A stretch of 64,000 nt of DNA from Natronorubrum sediminis (GCF_900108095.1 NZ_FNWL01000001.1:806001-870000); one strand, 5' to 3'. Shown: positions 33,347-42,850, numbered from the stretch's first letter. Notes: generated by a model not told the origin, from the letters alone. Made by a program: numbers and translations.

Positions 33347-34588
33347 ATGGCGAGTAGAAATTACGAAATCGGTGGCGTACAGTCGCGGATTTCGGATTTA
33401 TTGGAATCGTACGGTCTCGGAGTATTGTTCGCAGCAAACGTCTTCGGTGCTGGCTCGGTCTACATTCTTGCAGATACTGGCGCGAACTTTGCGTTCGCAC
33501 TCCTGTGGGTGCTCCCGCTGGCGTTTCTCATCGATATCGCACTCCACGACATGTCCGCGCGGCTGGCCGTCTCTCGAGAACCGCTGACCGACTATATCGT
33601 CGACCGACTTCCCGGTCCGAGCGGACAATTAGTCATCATCGCGATGGCGTTGATGAGCGCGTTCTGGTCCATCGCGAATTACGCGATCGCCGGCGCGGCG
33701 TTAGCCTGGCTCGTTCCCGGGCTGGACAACGTCATTATCGGCATCCTGCTCGCGAGCGGCGTCGGAATCGCCCTCGTCGAGTTGCGCGTGTACGAACGCA
33801 TCGAGGGCGCGATCGCCGCGATGGTGATCACCGTCTTCGCGTCCTACGGCCTCCTGCTGCTCGGTCTCGACATTCCCGTCGGTGACGTCGTCGCCGGCCT
33901 CATGCCAGCCTTAGAGAGCGACGTCGGCTACCTCACGGCCATCATCGCGTTACTCGGGACGACGGTTTATTGGCCGAACTTCTTCATCCAGTCAAGCATC
34001 GGACCGACGAAGGAGTGGTCCGACGTGAACACCTATCGCCGCGACAACGCCGCTGGCATCATCACGACGCTCACGATCGGCGCGTTCGTGATGATCGTCT
34101 CCGCAATTACGCTGACCGAGGGCCCGACGACGCTCACCGGGCCCGGCGAACCCCTCGCAGCACTCCTCGGAAGCGGCGCGCTCTACATCTTCCTGTTCGC
34201 CGCGTTGCTCGCCAGTTTCAGTTCGGCGACCGGGACGCTGTTCGGCGCTGGCTACATGGTCCCACAGGCGTTCGGCCATCACACCCGATTCGGAGACACG
34301 AAGTTCAGAGCGACCGTCGTCGGCCTCATCATCTTCTCGGCAGTCGCCGCATTCTGGTTGCTCGCGAACACCGGGCTCACGCCCGTCAGAATGGCCATCA
34401 TCATGCCCGCGATCAACGGTCTCATCGCCCTGCCGATCACCGTCCTAGCGCTCATCGGCGCGGTCAACCGCTACCGAGACGTGTCGCGGGCCGAAAATAT
34501 CGCGTTCGCCCTCGTCGCGCTCGTCTTGTTGCTCGGCAGCATCACGACGGCCGACTCGCTCGCAACCACCATCTCCGGATGGCTCTAA
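33347..34588 (+). CDS. Nramp-family-like transporter without the canonical metal-binding motifs
   Basis: A 413-residue protein with 11 or so membrane helices and overall Nramp/APC (LeuT-fold) layout: first helix AANVFGAGSVYILADTGANF near residues 29-48, and a sixth-helix region GTTVYWPNFFIQSS near 204. Canonical Nramp transporters have DPGN in TM1 and MPH in TM6; neither is present. Substrate is therefore uncertain and need not be a divalent metal. I chose the ATG of MASRNYE; a longer frame upstream is unlikely. Convergent and overlapping by four bases with the next gene. Confidence 0.82.
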   Translation: MASRNYEIGGVQSRISDLLESYGLGVLFAANVFGAGSVYILADTGANFAFALLWVLPLAFLIDIALHDMSARLAVSREPLTDYIVDRLPGPSGQLVIIAMALMSAFWSIANYAIAGAALAWLVPGLDNVIIGILLASGVGIALVELRVYERIEGAIAAMVITVFASYGLLLLGLDIPVGDVVAGLMPALESDVGYLTAIIALLGTTVYWPNFFIQSSIGPTKEWSDVNTYRRDNAAGIITTLTIGAFVMIVSAITLTEGPTTLTGPGEPLAALLGSGALYIFLFAALLASFSSATGTLFGAGYMVPQAFGHHTRFGDTKFRATVVGLIIFSAVAAFWLLANTGLTPVRMAIIMPAINGLIALPITVLALIGAVNRYRDVSRAENIAFALVALVLLLGSITTADSLATTISGWL

Positions 34589-35553
34589 CGCGAGGAGGTC
34601 GCCTCGAGACCGAGCGGATCTACCGTCACGAGTCCCTCGACGACGGCCTCGCCGACGCGGGCGGCGTTGGTAATCCCCAGCGTGAGACTCGCGGGATTAC
34701 CGTCGAAACTCTCGGCGACCGACTGGCTGGGTGCCGGCCGATCGTAGTTGGCGACCGACCGAACGCTCAGGTACTGCTCGCGCAGGCCGAATCGCTCGAG
34801 TGCGCGCGCCGTCGCCGCGTCTTCCATCTGAGTGGTCACGTACGGTTCCACCTCGTACTCCGCACAGAGCCACTCGACTTCTCGGGCGTAGCGCGTCCCG
34901 TGCCAGAACTCGTCGCCACAGACGGTCGTTCCGCGTTCGATCGTCGGCCCTGCGTCCGGCACGTCCGGATACGTTCGCTGGTACGCACGGGCGTCCTCGT
35001 CTTTCTCGAGGGCGACATCCCGGGCAGCCTCGAGTGCGCACTCGACGACGCTCTCTTCGAGACGGTGAACGTAGTCTCGGGGACGGTAGGCGAGAAGGTC
35101 GATGGGGCGATCCGTGGAAGTTTCGCCGGCTGCATCGGCGGAACTCGAGTCCGGTCTGTGGTCCCAGCGGTGTTTTCGGTCCCAATCGACGACCGCGTCG
35201 GCGATAGCGACCGACCCGAGCGCAGTCGTCTCGGGGGACGAACCCGCGATACCACTCGAGACGACGTAGGTCGACTCGAGATCGACTCCCGGCGTGGCGA
35301 GTAATGCGGTCGTCGTCGTCGCCGCGTCGCTCTTGCCGATCCCCGTCGTCGTGATCGCAACGTCGTCTTCGGTGAGGTACACCGGCGTGTCAGTCCCGGG
35401 AACCAAGAGCGCGTCGACGAGCGTGGCGCGCTCGAGCCACGGCCGTCGTTCGTCGAGTGGGGCTTCGCACGCGGCCGTGAGAACCAGCGCAGCAGGGGAA
35501 ACCGGCGCAGTTGGATCCGGTGCACGTGGCTCGGGTCGTGACGGCTCGCTCAT
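34585..35553 (-). CDS. purine nucleoside permease-like (NUP) nucleoside phosphorylase-fold protein
   Basis: A 322-residue protein with features of the NUP family: VAITTTGIGKSDAATTTTALL, YVVSSGIAGSSPETTALGSVAIADAVVDWD, GDEFWHGTRYAREVEWL and YVTTQMEDAATARAL. The name comes from a yeast transporter, but the fold is that of purine nucleoside phosphorylases and no membrane helix or secretion signal is present here. A cytoplasmic nucleoside-cleaving role is therefore likelier than transport. The N-terminal 20 residues are a Pro-rich linker. Confidence 0.8.
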   Translation of the reverse strand: MSEPSRPEPRAPDPTAPVSPAALVLTAACEAPLDERRPWLERATLVDALLVPGTDTPVYLTEDDVAITTTGIGKSDAATTTTALLATPGVDLESTYVVSSGIAGSSPETTALGSVAIADAVVDWDRKHRWDHRPDSSSADAAGETSTDRPIDLLAYRPRDYVHRLEESVVECALEAARDVALEKDEDARAYQRTYPDVPDAGPTIERGTTVCGDEFWHGTRYAREVEWLCAEYEVEPYVTTQMEDAATARALERFGLREQYLSVRSVANYDRPAPSQSVAESFDGNPASLTLGITNAARVGEAVVEGLVTVDPLGLEATSSR

Positions 35554-35685
35554 GGAATTCAGTTCCCGATAGCCAGGGCACTCGCATAGAACCCCCGTAT
35601 CGACTTCCAGACGAGGTGTCTCCGTCCAACTGCGGCGTTGAATCCAACCGTAACAGCTTCAAAATCCGCCTGCGTTGGCCGGCCT

Positions 35686-36255
35686 GTGACCGACGCCGAC
35701 CTCACGATCGACGACGAAATCGTCGCTCGCGCCCGGATTCACGCCCGCGAGGTCTGCCGCGAGTACGATCTCGAGATCGATCGCGAGGCCCTCGAGTGGG
35801 AGGTGTCGACTCGCGCGCGCCGACGTGCCGGGGCCTGTCGGTGGAACCGTTCGCGCGAGGTCGCGACGATCGTGTTGACCCGGCAAGCGTACGAACGCTA
35901 CGAGTGGGAAACGTTCGCCGGCGTCGTCAGACACGAACTCGTTCACGCCTGGGAGTTCCAACACTTCGGCGAGTCCGGCCACGGCACCCGGTTTCGAGAG
36001 CAGGCGACGCGACTCGAGGCCCCTCGCCACTGCGAGACGTTCTCCGAGCCACGATACGTCCTGCGGTGTCTCGCCTCGGCGTGTGAGTGGTCGGCGCGGC
36101 GACACCGCGCGTCCAAACCGGTGAAAGCACCCGACCAGTATCGCTGTGGCCAGTGCGGACACGACTACGAGGTCGAACACGCCGAGAGCGGGCGGACCTG
36201 GACGAGTGCGAGTGAGTACGGCGGCGTGAAAGCAGCCCTCGGCGAGACGTGGTAA
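35686..36255 (+). CDS. SprT-family zinc metalloprotease
   Basis: A 189-residue SprT-like protein with HELVH at residues 83-87 (zinc ligands H83, H87, catalytic E84) and a third His in the downstream SGHGTRF region. A C-terminal zinc ribbon begins YRCGQCGHDYEV. Relatives include Spartan/Wss1, which digest DNA-protein crosslinks; a matching role here is inference. The GTG at 35686 is the likely start; an ATG 48 bases upstream is possible. Divergent from the NUP-like gene. Confidence 0.85.
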   Translation: MTDADLTIDDEIVARARIHAREVCREYDLEIDREALEWEVSTRARRRAGACRWNRSREVATIVLTRQAYERYEWETFAGVVRHELVHAWEFQHFGESGHGTRFREQATRLEAPRHCETFSEPRYVLRCLASACEWSARRHRASKPVKAPDQYRCGQCGHDYEVEHAESGRTWTSASEYGGVKAALGETW

Positions 36256-36357
36256 GCCCAAGCGAATCGACGACGACCGACGCGAGACACTCGCTCGCCA
36301 CAGCGCTCGCGAGAGCGCCGCGGAACACTTATTCGAGTCCCACGTACTGATTCATCT

Positions 36358-36894
36358 ATGGGACTACTCGAGTTGATGCTGGGCCAATCAGGCCCCGGCG
36401 AGCAGGGCGTCGAGGGACGGTCGTACAAACTGCCAAAAGACACGCACGACTTCGTCTACCCGGTCGCCGTCCGACGCGTCGAACTCGAGGGATTTCTCGA
36501 CCTCCTCGAGGCGGAAGCCGACGCCCCGTCGCTCGAGGTCGATACCGACGATGTCCAGGACGTGTTCGACGAGGTGCTCGGTGAAGTTGACATCGACGCC
36601 GAAGACCTGACCGATCGCCAGCGAAAACCGCGACAGGAGGCCCAGGCCATCCTCGACACCTGGAGCGAGCACGTCACCGACGATATCGGAATCGTCTACG
36701 CCCGCCCAGACACCTACCCGACGCTCCTCTCGTTCGTCAAACGGTGCAAACAGCGAGACGACAACGTCGACGATCAGTTCGAACTGCCCGACACCTTCAA
36801 CGACGGTGCAGCCCTGCTCAAACGACTCGAGGAGGCGACCGACGAACAGTATCGTGCCGTCGTCCACACGGACGTGTTGCCGCCTGAACCCTGA
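36358..36894 (+). CDS. conserved haloarchaeal protein of unknown function
   Basis: A 178-residue acidic, soluble protein beginning MGLLELMLGQSGPGEQG. There is no signal peptide, membrane segment or catalytic motif. It seems all-helical in the middle (DDVQDVFDEVLGEVDIDAED) with a terminal alpha/beta portion. I cannot assign a family. It stands alone; the upstream AT word near 36330 could be its TATA box (leaderless). Confidence 0.75.
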   Translation: MGLLELMLGQSGPGEQGVEGRSYKLPKDTHDFVYPVAVRRVELEGFLDLLEAEADAPSLEVDTDDVQDVFDEVLGEVDIDAEDLTDRQRKPRQEAQAILDTWSEHVTDDIGIVYARPDTYPTLLSFVKRCKQRDDNVDDQFELPDTFNDGAALLKRLEEATDEQYRAVVHTDVLPPEP

Positions 36895-36962
36895 ACTCTA
36901 CGCCAGATGTCTGAGTTTCGCGCTCGTCCTCCGTTTTCGGCTGCCGTTCAAAGACCCGCCGG

Positions 36963-37640
36963 CTACACAATCGTCTCGAAGGCCTCGAGCGACGCGAGTT
37001 CGTACGTCGGTTCGTGACCGACGTTTGCGGGGTCGTCGTGGCCCAAATCGAGCCAGGCCGAATCGAGCCCCATCGCGTTCGCCCCCGCGACATCCGCGTG
37101 CAGTGAGTCACCAATGTGAAGCGCCGCGTCGGGCGTCGCCTCGAGTTCTCTCAACGCGTATTCGAAGGGAGCAGCGTCCGGCTTCGGATGAATGCCCTTG
37201 CTTGGTTCCGTAAACACCCGCACGTCGAACGCGTCCGCGATGTCGAGTGCCTCGAGTTTCTGCGTCTGTGTCGGGCGGCCACCGTTCGTGATCAAGCCGA
37301 CCGGGCCGCGCTCGCGGGCGTGCTCGAGTGCCGCCTTTGCCCCGGGGCGAAACCGAACGGCAGACGGGTCCTGTGCCTCGAGATAGCGCTCTGCGAGCGT
37401 CGACGTGTGAGTCGGTTCGACGTCGGCATTTGCAGCGACTGCTGTAAAGAGATTCTCGTAGAACTCGAGAGCCGTCTCGGCGGTCGGAACCGACGGGACG
37501 GCCGCTCTGAGATCACCCGGCGTGCAAAACGGCTCGAGGTGAGCCTGATCGAACGCGGACTCGAGAAGCGCCTCGGGGTCCTGGGTCGACTCACAGAGCG
37601 TTCGATCGAGATCGAAACAGATCGCATCGTACGCACTCAT
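36963..37640 (-). CDS. HAD family hydrolase (subclass IA)
   Basis: A 225-residue phosphatase-type HAD: motif I FDLDRTLC (D10, D12), motif II LITNGG near 117, and motif IV IGDSLHADVAGANAMGLDSAWL. The four-helix cap between motifs I and II places it in subclass I, close to phosphoglycolate-phosphatase-like or REG-2-like enzymes. The substrate is not deducible. A second, distinct HAD protein is at 42.9 kb. Confidence 0.85.
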   Translation of the reverse strand: MSAYDAICFDLDRTLCESTQDPEALLESAFDQAHLEPFCTPGDLRAAVPSVPTAETALEFYENLFTAVAANADVEPTHTSTLAERYLEAQDPSAVRFRPGAKAALEHARERGPVGLITNGGRPTQTQKLEALDIADAFDVRVFTEPSKGIHPKPDAAPFEYALRELEATPDAALHIGDSLHADVAGANAMGLDSAWLDLGHDDPANVGHEPTYELASLEAFETIV

Positions 37641-37848
37641 TGTTCAGATGATGGGGCGCGAACGTTCTCAACGTTTCGACAGTGTGTCATAGTGAAGCAC
37701 GTTCTGTGGGCCGCCTCCGGCGGTCGCTCGAGCGAACGGGAGCGTGCCGTCTCTCTCGAACCGAGGTAACGACACCGAATGACGCGACAACGACAGGTCG
37801 TCTGTGGCATTCGCCACGTTCAAGCCAATCCCCTTCGACGGTGAACTC

Positions 37849-39048
37849 ATGACGCGATCTGTCTGGGTCAAAGCCGACGACACCGTCGGCGACTGGGATG
37901 ACCAACGCGAACGGATTACCGCTGCACTCGAGGCGGGTGCAGACTGGGTACTGGTCGACGAAGACGACGTTGCACGGGTCCGAGAACTGGGCGATATCAA
38001 CGTCGCAGCCTACCGAACCGACGGCGACGTGACGCTCGTCGACGACATCGACGACGCCGAAGCCGACGGCGACGATGAGCCGACCGCACAACCCGACGCT
38101 ATCATCGTCGGGAAGGAAGGCGAAGGCGACGCGACGATCGACCTGCCCGAGGATCTCTCGGGCTCTGCCGATCTCTCGACACTCCGCCGGCGTGACGGCG
38201 ACATCGACCGCGGCGCGTACATCCGCATCCTCGCGAAGGAGTACGAACACTTCGCCGAAACCGCCGCTGTAGACGCCGACTACACCATCGTCGTCGGCGA
38301 AGACTGGACGATCATCCCCCTCGAGAACCTGATCGCTCGTATCGGCGAGGAAACCGATCTCGTGGCCGGCGTCACGAGTGCCGAGGAGGCGAAGACGGCG
38401 TTCGAAACGCTCGAGATCGGTGCTGACTCAGTCCTACTCGACTCCGACGATCCAGACGAGATCCGACAGACGGTCGAGGTTCGCGACGACGCCGATCGGG
38501 AATCGCTCGACCTTCAGTACGCGGAAGTCCTCGACGTCGAACGCATCGGCAGCGCCGACCGCGTCTGCGTCGATACGGGCACCCTCCTCGAGCACGAGGA
38601 AGGCATGCTCGTCGGCTCGATGTCTCGCGGCCTCGTGTTCGTCCACGCCGAAACGGCGGAGTCGCCTTACGTTGCATCTCGACCGTTCCGCGTCAACGCC
38701 GGTGCCGTCCACGCTTACGTCCGGACGCCCGACGGCGGCACGAAGTACCTCTCGGAACTCCAGAGCGGCGACGAAGTGCAGGTCGTCGATACCGACGGAA
38801 ACACGCGCGAAGCGATCGTCGGGCGGGTCAAAATCGAAAAGCGACCGATGTTCCGGGTCGCCCTCGAGACCGAAGACGGCGACCGCATCGAGACCCTCCT
38901 CCAGAACGCAGAGACGATCAAAGTTGCGACGTCCGACGGTCGAACTGCGATTACCGATCTCGAGGCCGGCGACGAACTCCTTCACTACTACGAGGATACG
39001 GCCCGACACTTCGGCGAACCGGTCGAAGAGAGCATCATCGAGAAGTAA
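37849..39048 (+). CDS. 3-dehydroquinate synthase II
   Basis: A 399-residue archaeal enzyme (AroB') that makes 3-dehydroquinate from ADH by oxidative deamination with NAD+. It begins MTRSVWVKADDTVGDWDDQR; the block EEGMLVGSMSRGLVFVHAET and HAYVRTPDGGTKYLSELQSG is diagnostic. An acidic loop near residues 67-80 is haloarchaeal. It works directly after the ADH synthase (32.2 kb) and before AroD (39.7 kb), although unrelated genes separate them. Confidence 0.93.
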   Translation: MTRSVWVKADDTVGDWDDQRERITAALEAGADWVLVDEDDVARVRELGDINVAAYRTDGDVTLVDDIDDAEADGDDEPTAQPDAIIVGKEGEGDATIDLPEDLSGSADLSTLRRRDGDIDRGAYIRILAKEYEHFAETAAVDADYTIVVGEDWTIIPLENLIARIGEETDLVAGVTSAEEAKTAFETLEIGADSVLLDSDDPDEIRQTVEVRDDADRESLDLQYAEVLDVERIGSADRVCVDTGTLLEHEEGMLVGSMSRGLVFVHAETAESPYVASRPFRVNAGAVHAYVRTPDGGTKYLSELQSGDEVQVVDTDGNTREAIVGRVKIEKRPMFRVALETEDGDRIETLLQNAETIKVATSDGRTAITDLEAGDELLHYYEDTARHFGEPVEESIIEK

Positions 39049-39126
39049 GTCGCTCCGTTCCTTTTCTCCCCGGTTTCGGCTTCGGCGGGTCCGCCCGTTC
39101 TCGACTCGAGGGTTACAGAGGAGGAA

Positions 39127-39573
39127 TTAGTTGTGAACGGGCTCTTCCCGTTCCGTCTCGTCGACGTCTTCGGCCTCTGAGTCTACTGGCTCGAGGCGAG
39201 TCGTACACCAGTGACAGAACCCGAGGTCTTCGTCGAGCCCTTTGCCACACTCGGGACAGGACGGGCCATCAGTCTGGTCGTTACTTTCTGGCGGAAAGCC
39301 GAGCGCTCTGAAGGTGGCGTCGATCGCCGCAAAGAGCGCGATGAACATGATGAAGAACTGTGACATCGTGTCCGTCTCCGTGTTGACGACGTCCATCATC
39401 CCCGAGAACGAGCTCGCGGAAGCCATTTGTTCGACCGGGAAGAAGAACCAAACCGCCGAGAAGTACAGCCCGGCAAAGACGAGTGCACGAAACCAATCGC
39501 GAAGTAAGGCGTGACCTGCCCCCGGAAAAAAGAGCGAAAGACCGGCGGCGGCCATCGCACGAAGCCATGTCAT
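39127..39573 (-). CDS. membrane protein with C-terminal zinc ribbon
   Basis: A 148-residue protein with two or three hydrophobic segments (MAAAGLSLFFPGAGHALLRDW ... ALVFAGLYFSAVWFFF, and FFIMFIALFAAIDATF) followed by a zinc ribbon (CPECG ... CHWC) and an acidic tail. The zinc-ribbon-after-membrane layout is common in haloarchaea (DUF7575-like), with unknown role. Monocistronic, convergent with DHQ synthase II. Confidence 0.75.
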   Translation of the reverse strand: MTWLRAMAAAGLSLFFPGAGHALLRDWFRALVFAGLYFSAVWFFFPVEQMASASSFSGMMDVVNTETDTMSQFFIMFIALFAAIDATFRALGFPPESNDQTDGPSCPECGKGLDEDLGFCHWCTTRLEPVDSEAEDVDETEREEPVHN

Positions 39574-39663
39574 CGTACGTGGTGATTGGGGACCCGGGCC
39601 CTTAACATTCCGATTTTATACTCACCGCGGACCAATCGCGAGTTTCGAGCCAGCCACGCGGCG

Positions 39664-40356
39664 TTAGGCCTCTAACTGCGAGACGAGCCTCGAGAGCGTC
39701 TCGAGGTCGTATTGTCCCGGCGCAGTCGCGTCTGGCGCTTCGACGGGGGCGTAGCCGATTTTCGAACCGTACACCGGCGCGACAGCACGCGTGTGACTTC
39801 CCAACTCGCCCATCGCCATCGTCGCCACGCGGTCGCCGTGGGCCGTCATTTGCTCGGTCGCGGCGAGGACCGCGAGCGTATCGGCGTGCGATTCGGCGGT
39901 GACGGCCAGTTTCGAGACGTCGGCGTACTTGCCTGCCTCGGTCAGCGTCGAAACCATCTCACCGCGAGTCGGCGTCCCCTCGAAATCGTGTGCCGACGCG
40001 ACGACCGTGACGTCTCGCTCGCGTGCAGTCTCGAGAAGGTCCTCGGCGTCACCCTCGAGAATCGACTCGAGTTCGATATCGATCGCGCCGACGGCTTCGA
40101 AGCGCGTCGCCTCGGCGAGCGCCTCGAGACGGGCAGCGTCGTCGCCGTTCCATTCGCCGCCCTCCCACTCGGCGCGGTTCGTCGCCAAGACGGGCAACTC
40201 GCCGTCACCATCGTCGTAGGACTCGAGGGCCTCGAGGGATTCCTCTGCGAGGTCCATTCGGAATTCGATCGCGTCGGCGTGGTCTCGAGCGACTGGTTCC
40301 GTCGAGAGATCGGCGGTCGATGCGGCGAGTACGAACGAGTCGAAGTCGAGTCCCAT
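39664..40356 (-). CDS. aroD: type I 3-dehydroquinate dehydratase
   Basis: A 230-residue Schiff-base enzyme of the shikimate route: catalytic His123 in ASAHDFEGTP and Lys149 in DVSKLAVTA, and the end motif SHTRAVAPVYGSKIGYAPV. It converts 3-dehydroquinate to 3-dehydroshikimate. The protein is of usual length. It lies 78 nt downstream of TFB on the same strand, so could share its transcript. Confidence 0.93.
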   Translation of the reverse strand: MGLDFDSFVLAASTADLSTEPVARDHADAIEFRMDLAEESLEALESYDDGDGELPVLATNRAEWEGGEWNGDDAARLEALAEATRFEAVGAIDIELESILEGDAEDLLETARERDVTVVASAHDFEGTPTRGEMVSTLTEAGKYADVSKLAVTAESHADTLAVLAATEQMTAHGDRVATMAMGELGSHTRAVAPVYGSKIGYAPVEAPDATAPGQYDLETLSRLVSQLEA

Positions 40357-40434
40357 CAGTAGCGATGTAGAGTACGAGAACGGGAAAAACGGTGTCGATT
40401 TAGCGAGTTTGCGACGGCGTCGATACGGGGCTTC

Positions 40435-41415
40435 TTACGCCAGTCCGAGCGTCTCCTCGGCCTCGAGGAGTTCGTGGTAACGGTTGCGGATCGTCACTTC
40501 GGAGATGTCCGCGACGTCGCTGACTGCGGCCTGCGTGGTTTTCTCGTTGGTGAGCAAGGCGGCGGCGTAGACGGCGGCGGCGGCGAGACCGACCGGCGAC
40601 TTGCCGCTGTGGACGCCTTTCTCCTTGGCGTTCTGGAGGAGGCCGCGTGCGCGGTGTTCGGCCTCATCGGAGAGGTCGAGTCCGGACGCGAAGCGTGGGA
40701 CGTAGCTCTCGGGGTCAGCCGGCTGGACCTCGAGACCGAGTTCTCGGACGACGTAGCGGTAGGTTCGGGCGATTTCGTTTTTCTCGACGCGCGAGACGTC
40801 TGCAATCTCGTCGAGACTTCGAGGGACGCCGGCCTGGCGAGCGGCGGCGTAGACACAGGATGTCGAGACGCCTTCGATCGAGCGGCCGGGGAGGAGGTCC
40901 TCGTCGAGTGCGCGTCGGTAGATCACGCTGGCCGTCTCACGGACGTTCGTCGGCAGTCCGAGTGCACTTGCCATCCGGTCGATTTCGCCGAGTGCCTGCT
41001 TGAGGTTGCGCTCTTTCGAGTCGCGCGTCCGGAAGCGTTCGTTCCACTTGCGCAGGCGCTGCATCTTCTCGCGCTGGCGGGAACCAAGCGAGTTACCGTA
41101 GGCGTCTTTGTTTCGCCAGTCGATGTTCGTCGAGAGGCCCTTGTCGTGCATCGTGTTCGTCGTCGGTGCACCGACGCGAGACTTCTCGTTCTTCTCGGCG
41201 GCGTCGAATGCTCGCCACTCCGGGCCGCGGTCGACCGAATCCTCTTCGACGACGAGGCCACAGTCCTCACAAACGGTTTCGCCGTGTTCGTCGTCGACGA
41301 CCAGGTGTCCCGTACATTCGGGACACGAGAGGTCGCTGTCTTCCGTTTCGGTCGTCTCTTGGTCCGATTCGCGTTCGGTACGTCGTACTCTGGTGCTCGA
41401 TGTTGAGTTGGTCAT
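40435..41415 (-). CDS. tfb: transcription initiation factor TFB
   Basis: A 326-residue TFIIB homologue. The N-terminal zinc ribbon uses C31, C34, C49, C52; the B-reader/linker contains WRAFDAAEKNEKSRVGAP; two cyclin folds follow, with ERNLKQALGEIDRMASALGLP and the C-terminal HTH that contacts BRE (KTTQAAVSDVADISEVTIRNRY). Haloarchaea encode many TFB paralogues, so this may be one of several. Start chosen at MTNSTSS; an upstream in-frame ATG at 41451 adds 12 residues. Confidence 0.95.
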   Translation of the reverse strand: MTNSTSSTRVRRTERESDQETTETEDSDLSCPECTGHLVVDDEHGETVCEDCGLVVEEDSVDRGPEWRAFDAAEKNEKSRVGAPTTNTMHDKGLSTNIDWRNKDAYGNSLGSRQREKMQRLRKWNERFRTRDSKERNLKQALGEIDRMASALGLPTNVRETASVIYRRALDEDLLPGRSIEGVSTSCVYAAARQAGVPRSLDEIADVSRVEKNEIARTYRYVVRELGLEVQPADPESYVPRFASGLDLSDEAEHRARGLLQNAKEKGVHSGKSPVGLAAAAVYAAALLTNEKTTQAAVSDVADISEVTIRNRYHELLEAEETLGLA

Positions 41416-41632
41416 ACGATGGCAAATGCTGACCGGCCGAACTGACTGCAAAAGCCCGGACGGATTCGTTACCTACCTCGTTCTTAGACTCGAGGGTTAA
41501 GGGTTTCGGAATCGCGTCCCGATACCGCTCGAAAGCGGGTAATTCGTTGGATCGAGCATGATCGATCAAAACATTGAAGCAGAGAAGTGTCGGATCGGAG
41601 CGATCAAACCACACCCACCCGAACGACGACGT

Positions 41633-42160
41633 ATGCACGTCGCCGTCGGGAGCACGAACCCCGTCAAAGTCAGGGCAGTCGAGCAGACACTCGAGCGATT
41701 TCAGCCGGCAGTCACCGCGCACGCGGTCGACTCTGGGGTGGCCGAACAGCCACGGTCGATCGACGAAACCGTCACCGGTGCACAAAACCGCGCCCGACGA
41801 GCGCTCGAGACGGCCGGTGGCGACTACGGCGTCGGACTTGAGGGAGGCGTCGCTCGAATCGACGGCATCGACGGACTCTCCTTGATCATGTGGGCCGCCG
41901 TCACCGACGGGACACGTCTGGAATACGGTGGCGGACCCACGCTGTCACTTCCCGACGACGTCACTCGCCGCCTCGAGGCCGGAGACGAATTGGGCCCGAT
42001 TATGGACGACCGTCACGACGCGGATGACATCGCGAAAGGAGAGGGCGCTGCGGGGGTGCTCACCGCCGGCTTGACCAATCGGTCACAGGCACTCGGCGAA
42101 GCGCTCGCCGGTGCGTTCGGTCCGTTCGTCGTCGACGGAATTTCCACCGAACACAGATAG
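41633..42160 (+). CDS. yjjX: inosine/xanthosine triphosphatase (YjjX/DUF84)
   Basis: A 175-residue house-cleaning NTPase that hydrolyses non-canonical ITP/XTP. MHVAVGSTNPVKVRAVEQTL is the signature start; GVGLEGGV and the acidic segment DRHDADDIAKGEGAAGVLT complete the site. I place the start at the ATG of MHVAV; the preceding 25 codons are unconserved. Divergent from tfb. Confidence 0.9.
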   Translation: MHVAVGSTNPVKVRAVEQTLERFQPAVTAHAVDSGVAEQPRSIDETVTGAQNRARRALETAGGDYGVGLEGGVARIDGIDGLSLIMWAAVTDGTRLEYGGGPTLSLPDDVTRRLEAGDELGPIMDDRHDADDIAKGEGAAGVLTAGLTNRSQALGEALAGAFGPFVVDGISTEHR

Positions 42161-42427
42161 GGGACGGTCGTCGTCATCGCATCACCGGAAGTGATTTTCA
42201 CGCTTCGAATCGTTCGAATGCGACATCGTCAGCCGGTACTGAGACTCACCGTTTCTCGATAGTCGTCGAATTTATATTGTACTCCGTCAGTATGTATTAA
42301 CCTCCCGTACCAACGGAACGTTTCTGCCGGGTTATCCACGGATTACTTCCGAGGGAAATCGCAAGCAGGCAGCGGGTTAACCGCGCGTACCAAACCCCAT
42401 AAGGGCATTCTTGCCATCAACTGGGCC
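42161..42427. other. intergenic region before the DUF7123 gene
   Basis: A 267-base gap with AT words aatttatattg (42269-42279) and tatgtattaa (42291-42300). These could start a leadered transcript for the DUF7123-like gene, while cataagg near 42399 would suit a leaderless one. No ORF or repeat stands out. Confidence 0.35.
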
Positions 42428-42661
42428 ATGAGCACCGCAGTAACCACGGACCTCACCGGTAAACAACGCCAGATCCTCCAGTACCTCCGCAAGAATGCCG
42501 GAACGAAGACGTACTTCAAATCGCGACTGATCGGCAAAGAACTCGGCATGACGGCAAAGGAGGTCGGCTCGAACATCGCCGCCTTGCAGGATGGCGAGTA
42601 CGACATCGAGATCGAAAAGTGGGGCTACTCTTCGAGTACGACGTGGAAAGTGATTACGTAG
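42428..42661 (+). CDS. DUF7123-type small winged-helix protein
   Basis: A 77-residue protein with a clear helix-turn-helix/winged-helix plan (LTGKQRQILQYLRKNA, SRLIGKELGMTAKEVGSNI, then a beta wing IEIEKWGYSSSTTWKVI). Small haloarchaeal proteins of this sort (DUF7123) are common. It may bind DNA, but no partner or target is adjacent. Confidence 0.82.
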   Translation: MSTAVTTDLTGKQRQILQYLRKNAGTKTYFKSRLIGKELGMTAKEVGSNIAALQDGEYDIEIEKWGYSSSTTWKVIT

Positions 42662-42850
42662 GACCAGACCCCTCGAGCAGCCAATAACCCTCCGTTCAAT
42701 CCCGTGTTTACCCGCTCGCAGACGCACCAACGAATTCACTATCTATACCATTCGTGTGTGTCTTCCTCTACCAACTAGTTCGTGTTAGCTAGTGTCTCAC
42801 ACAAATCGTCGGACAGTTTTTGATTGCTGTTGACCTATTCGAGACACGTA

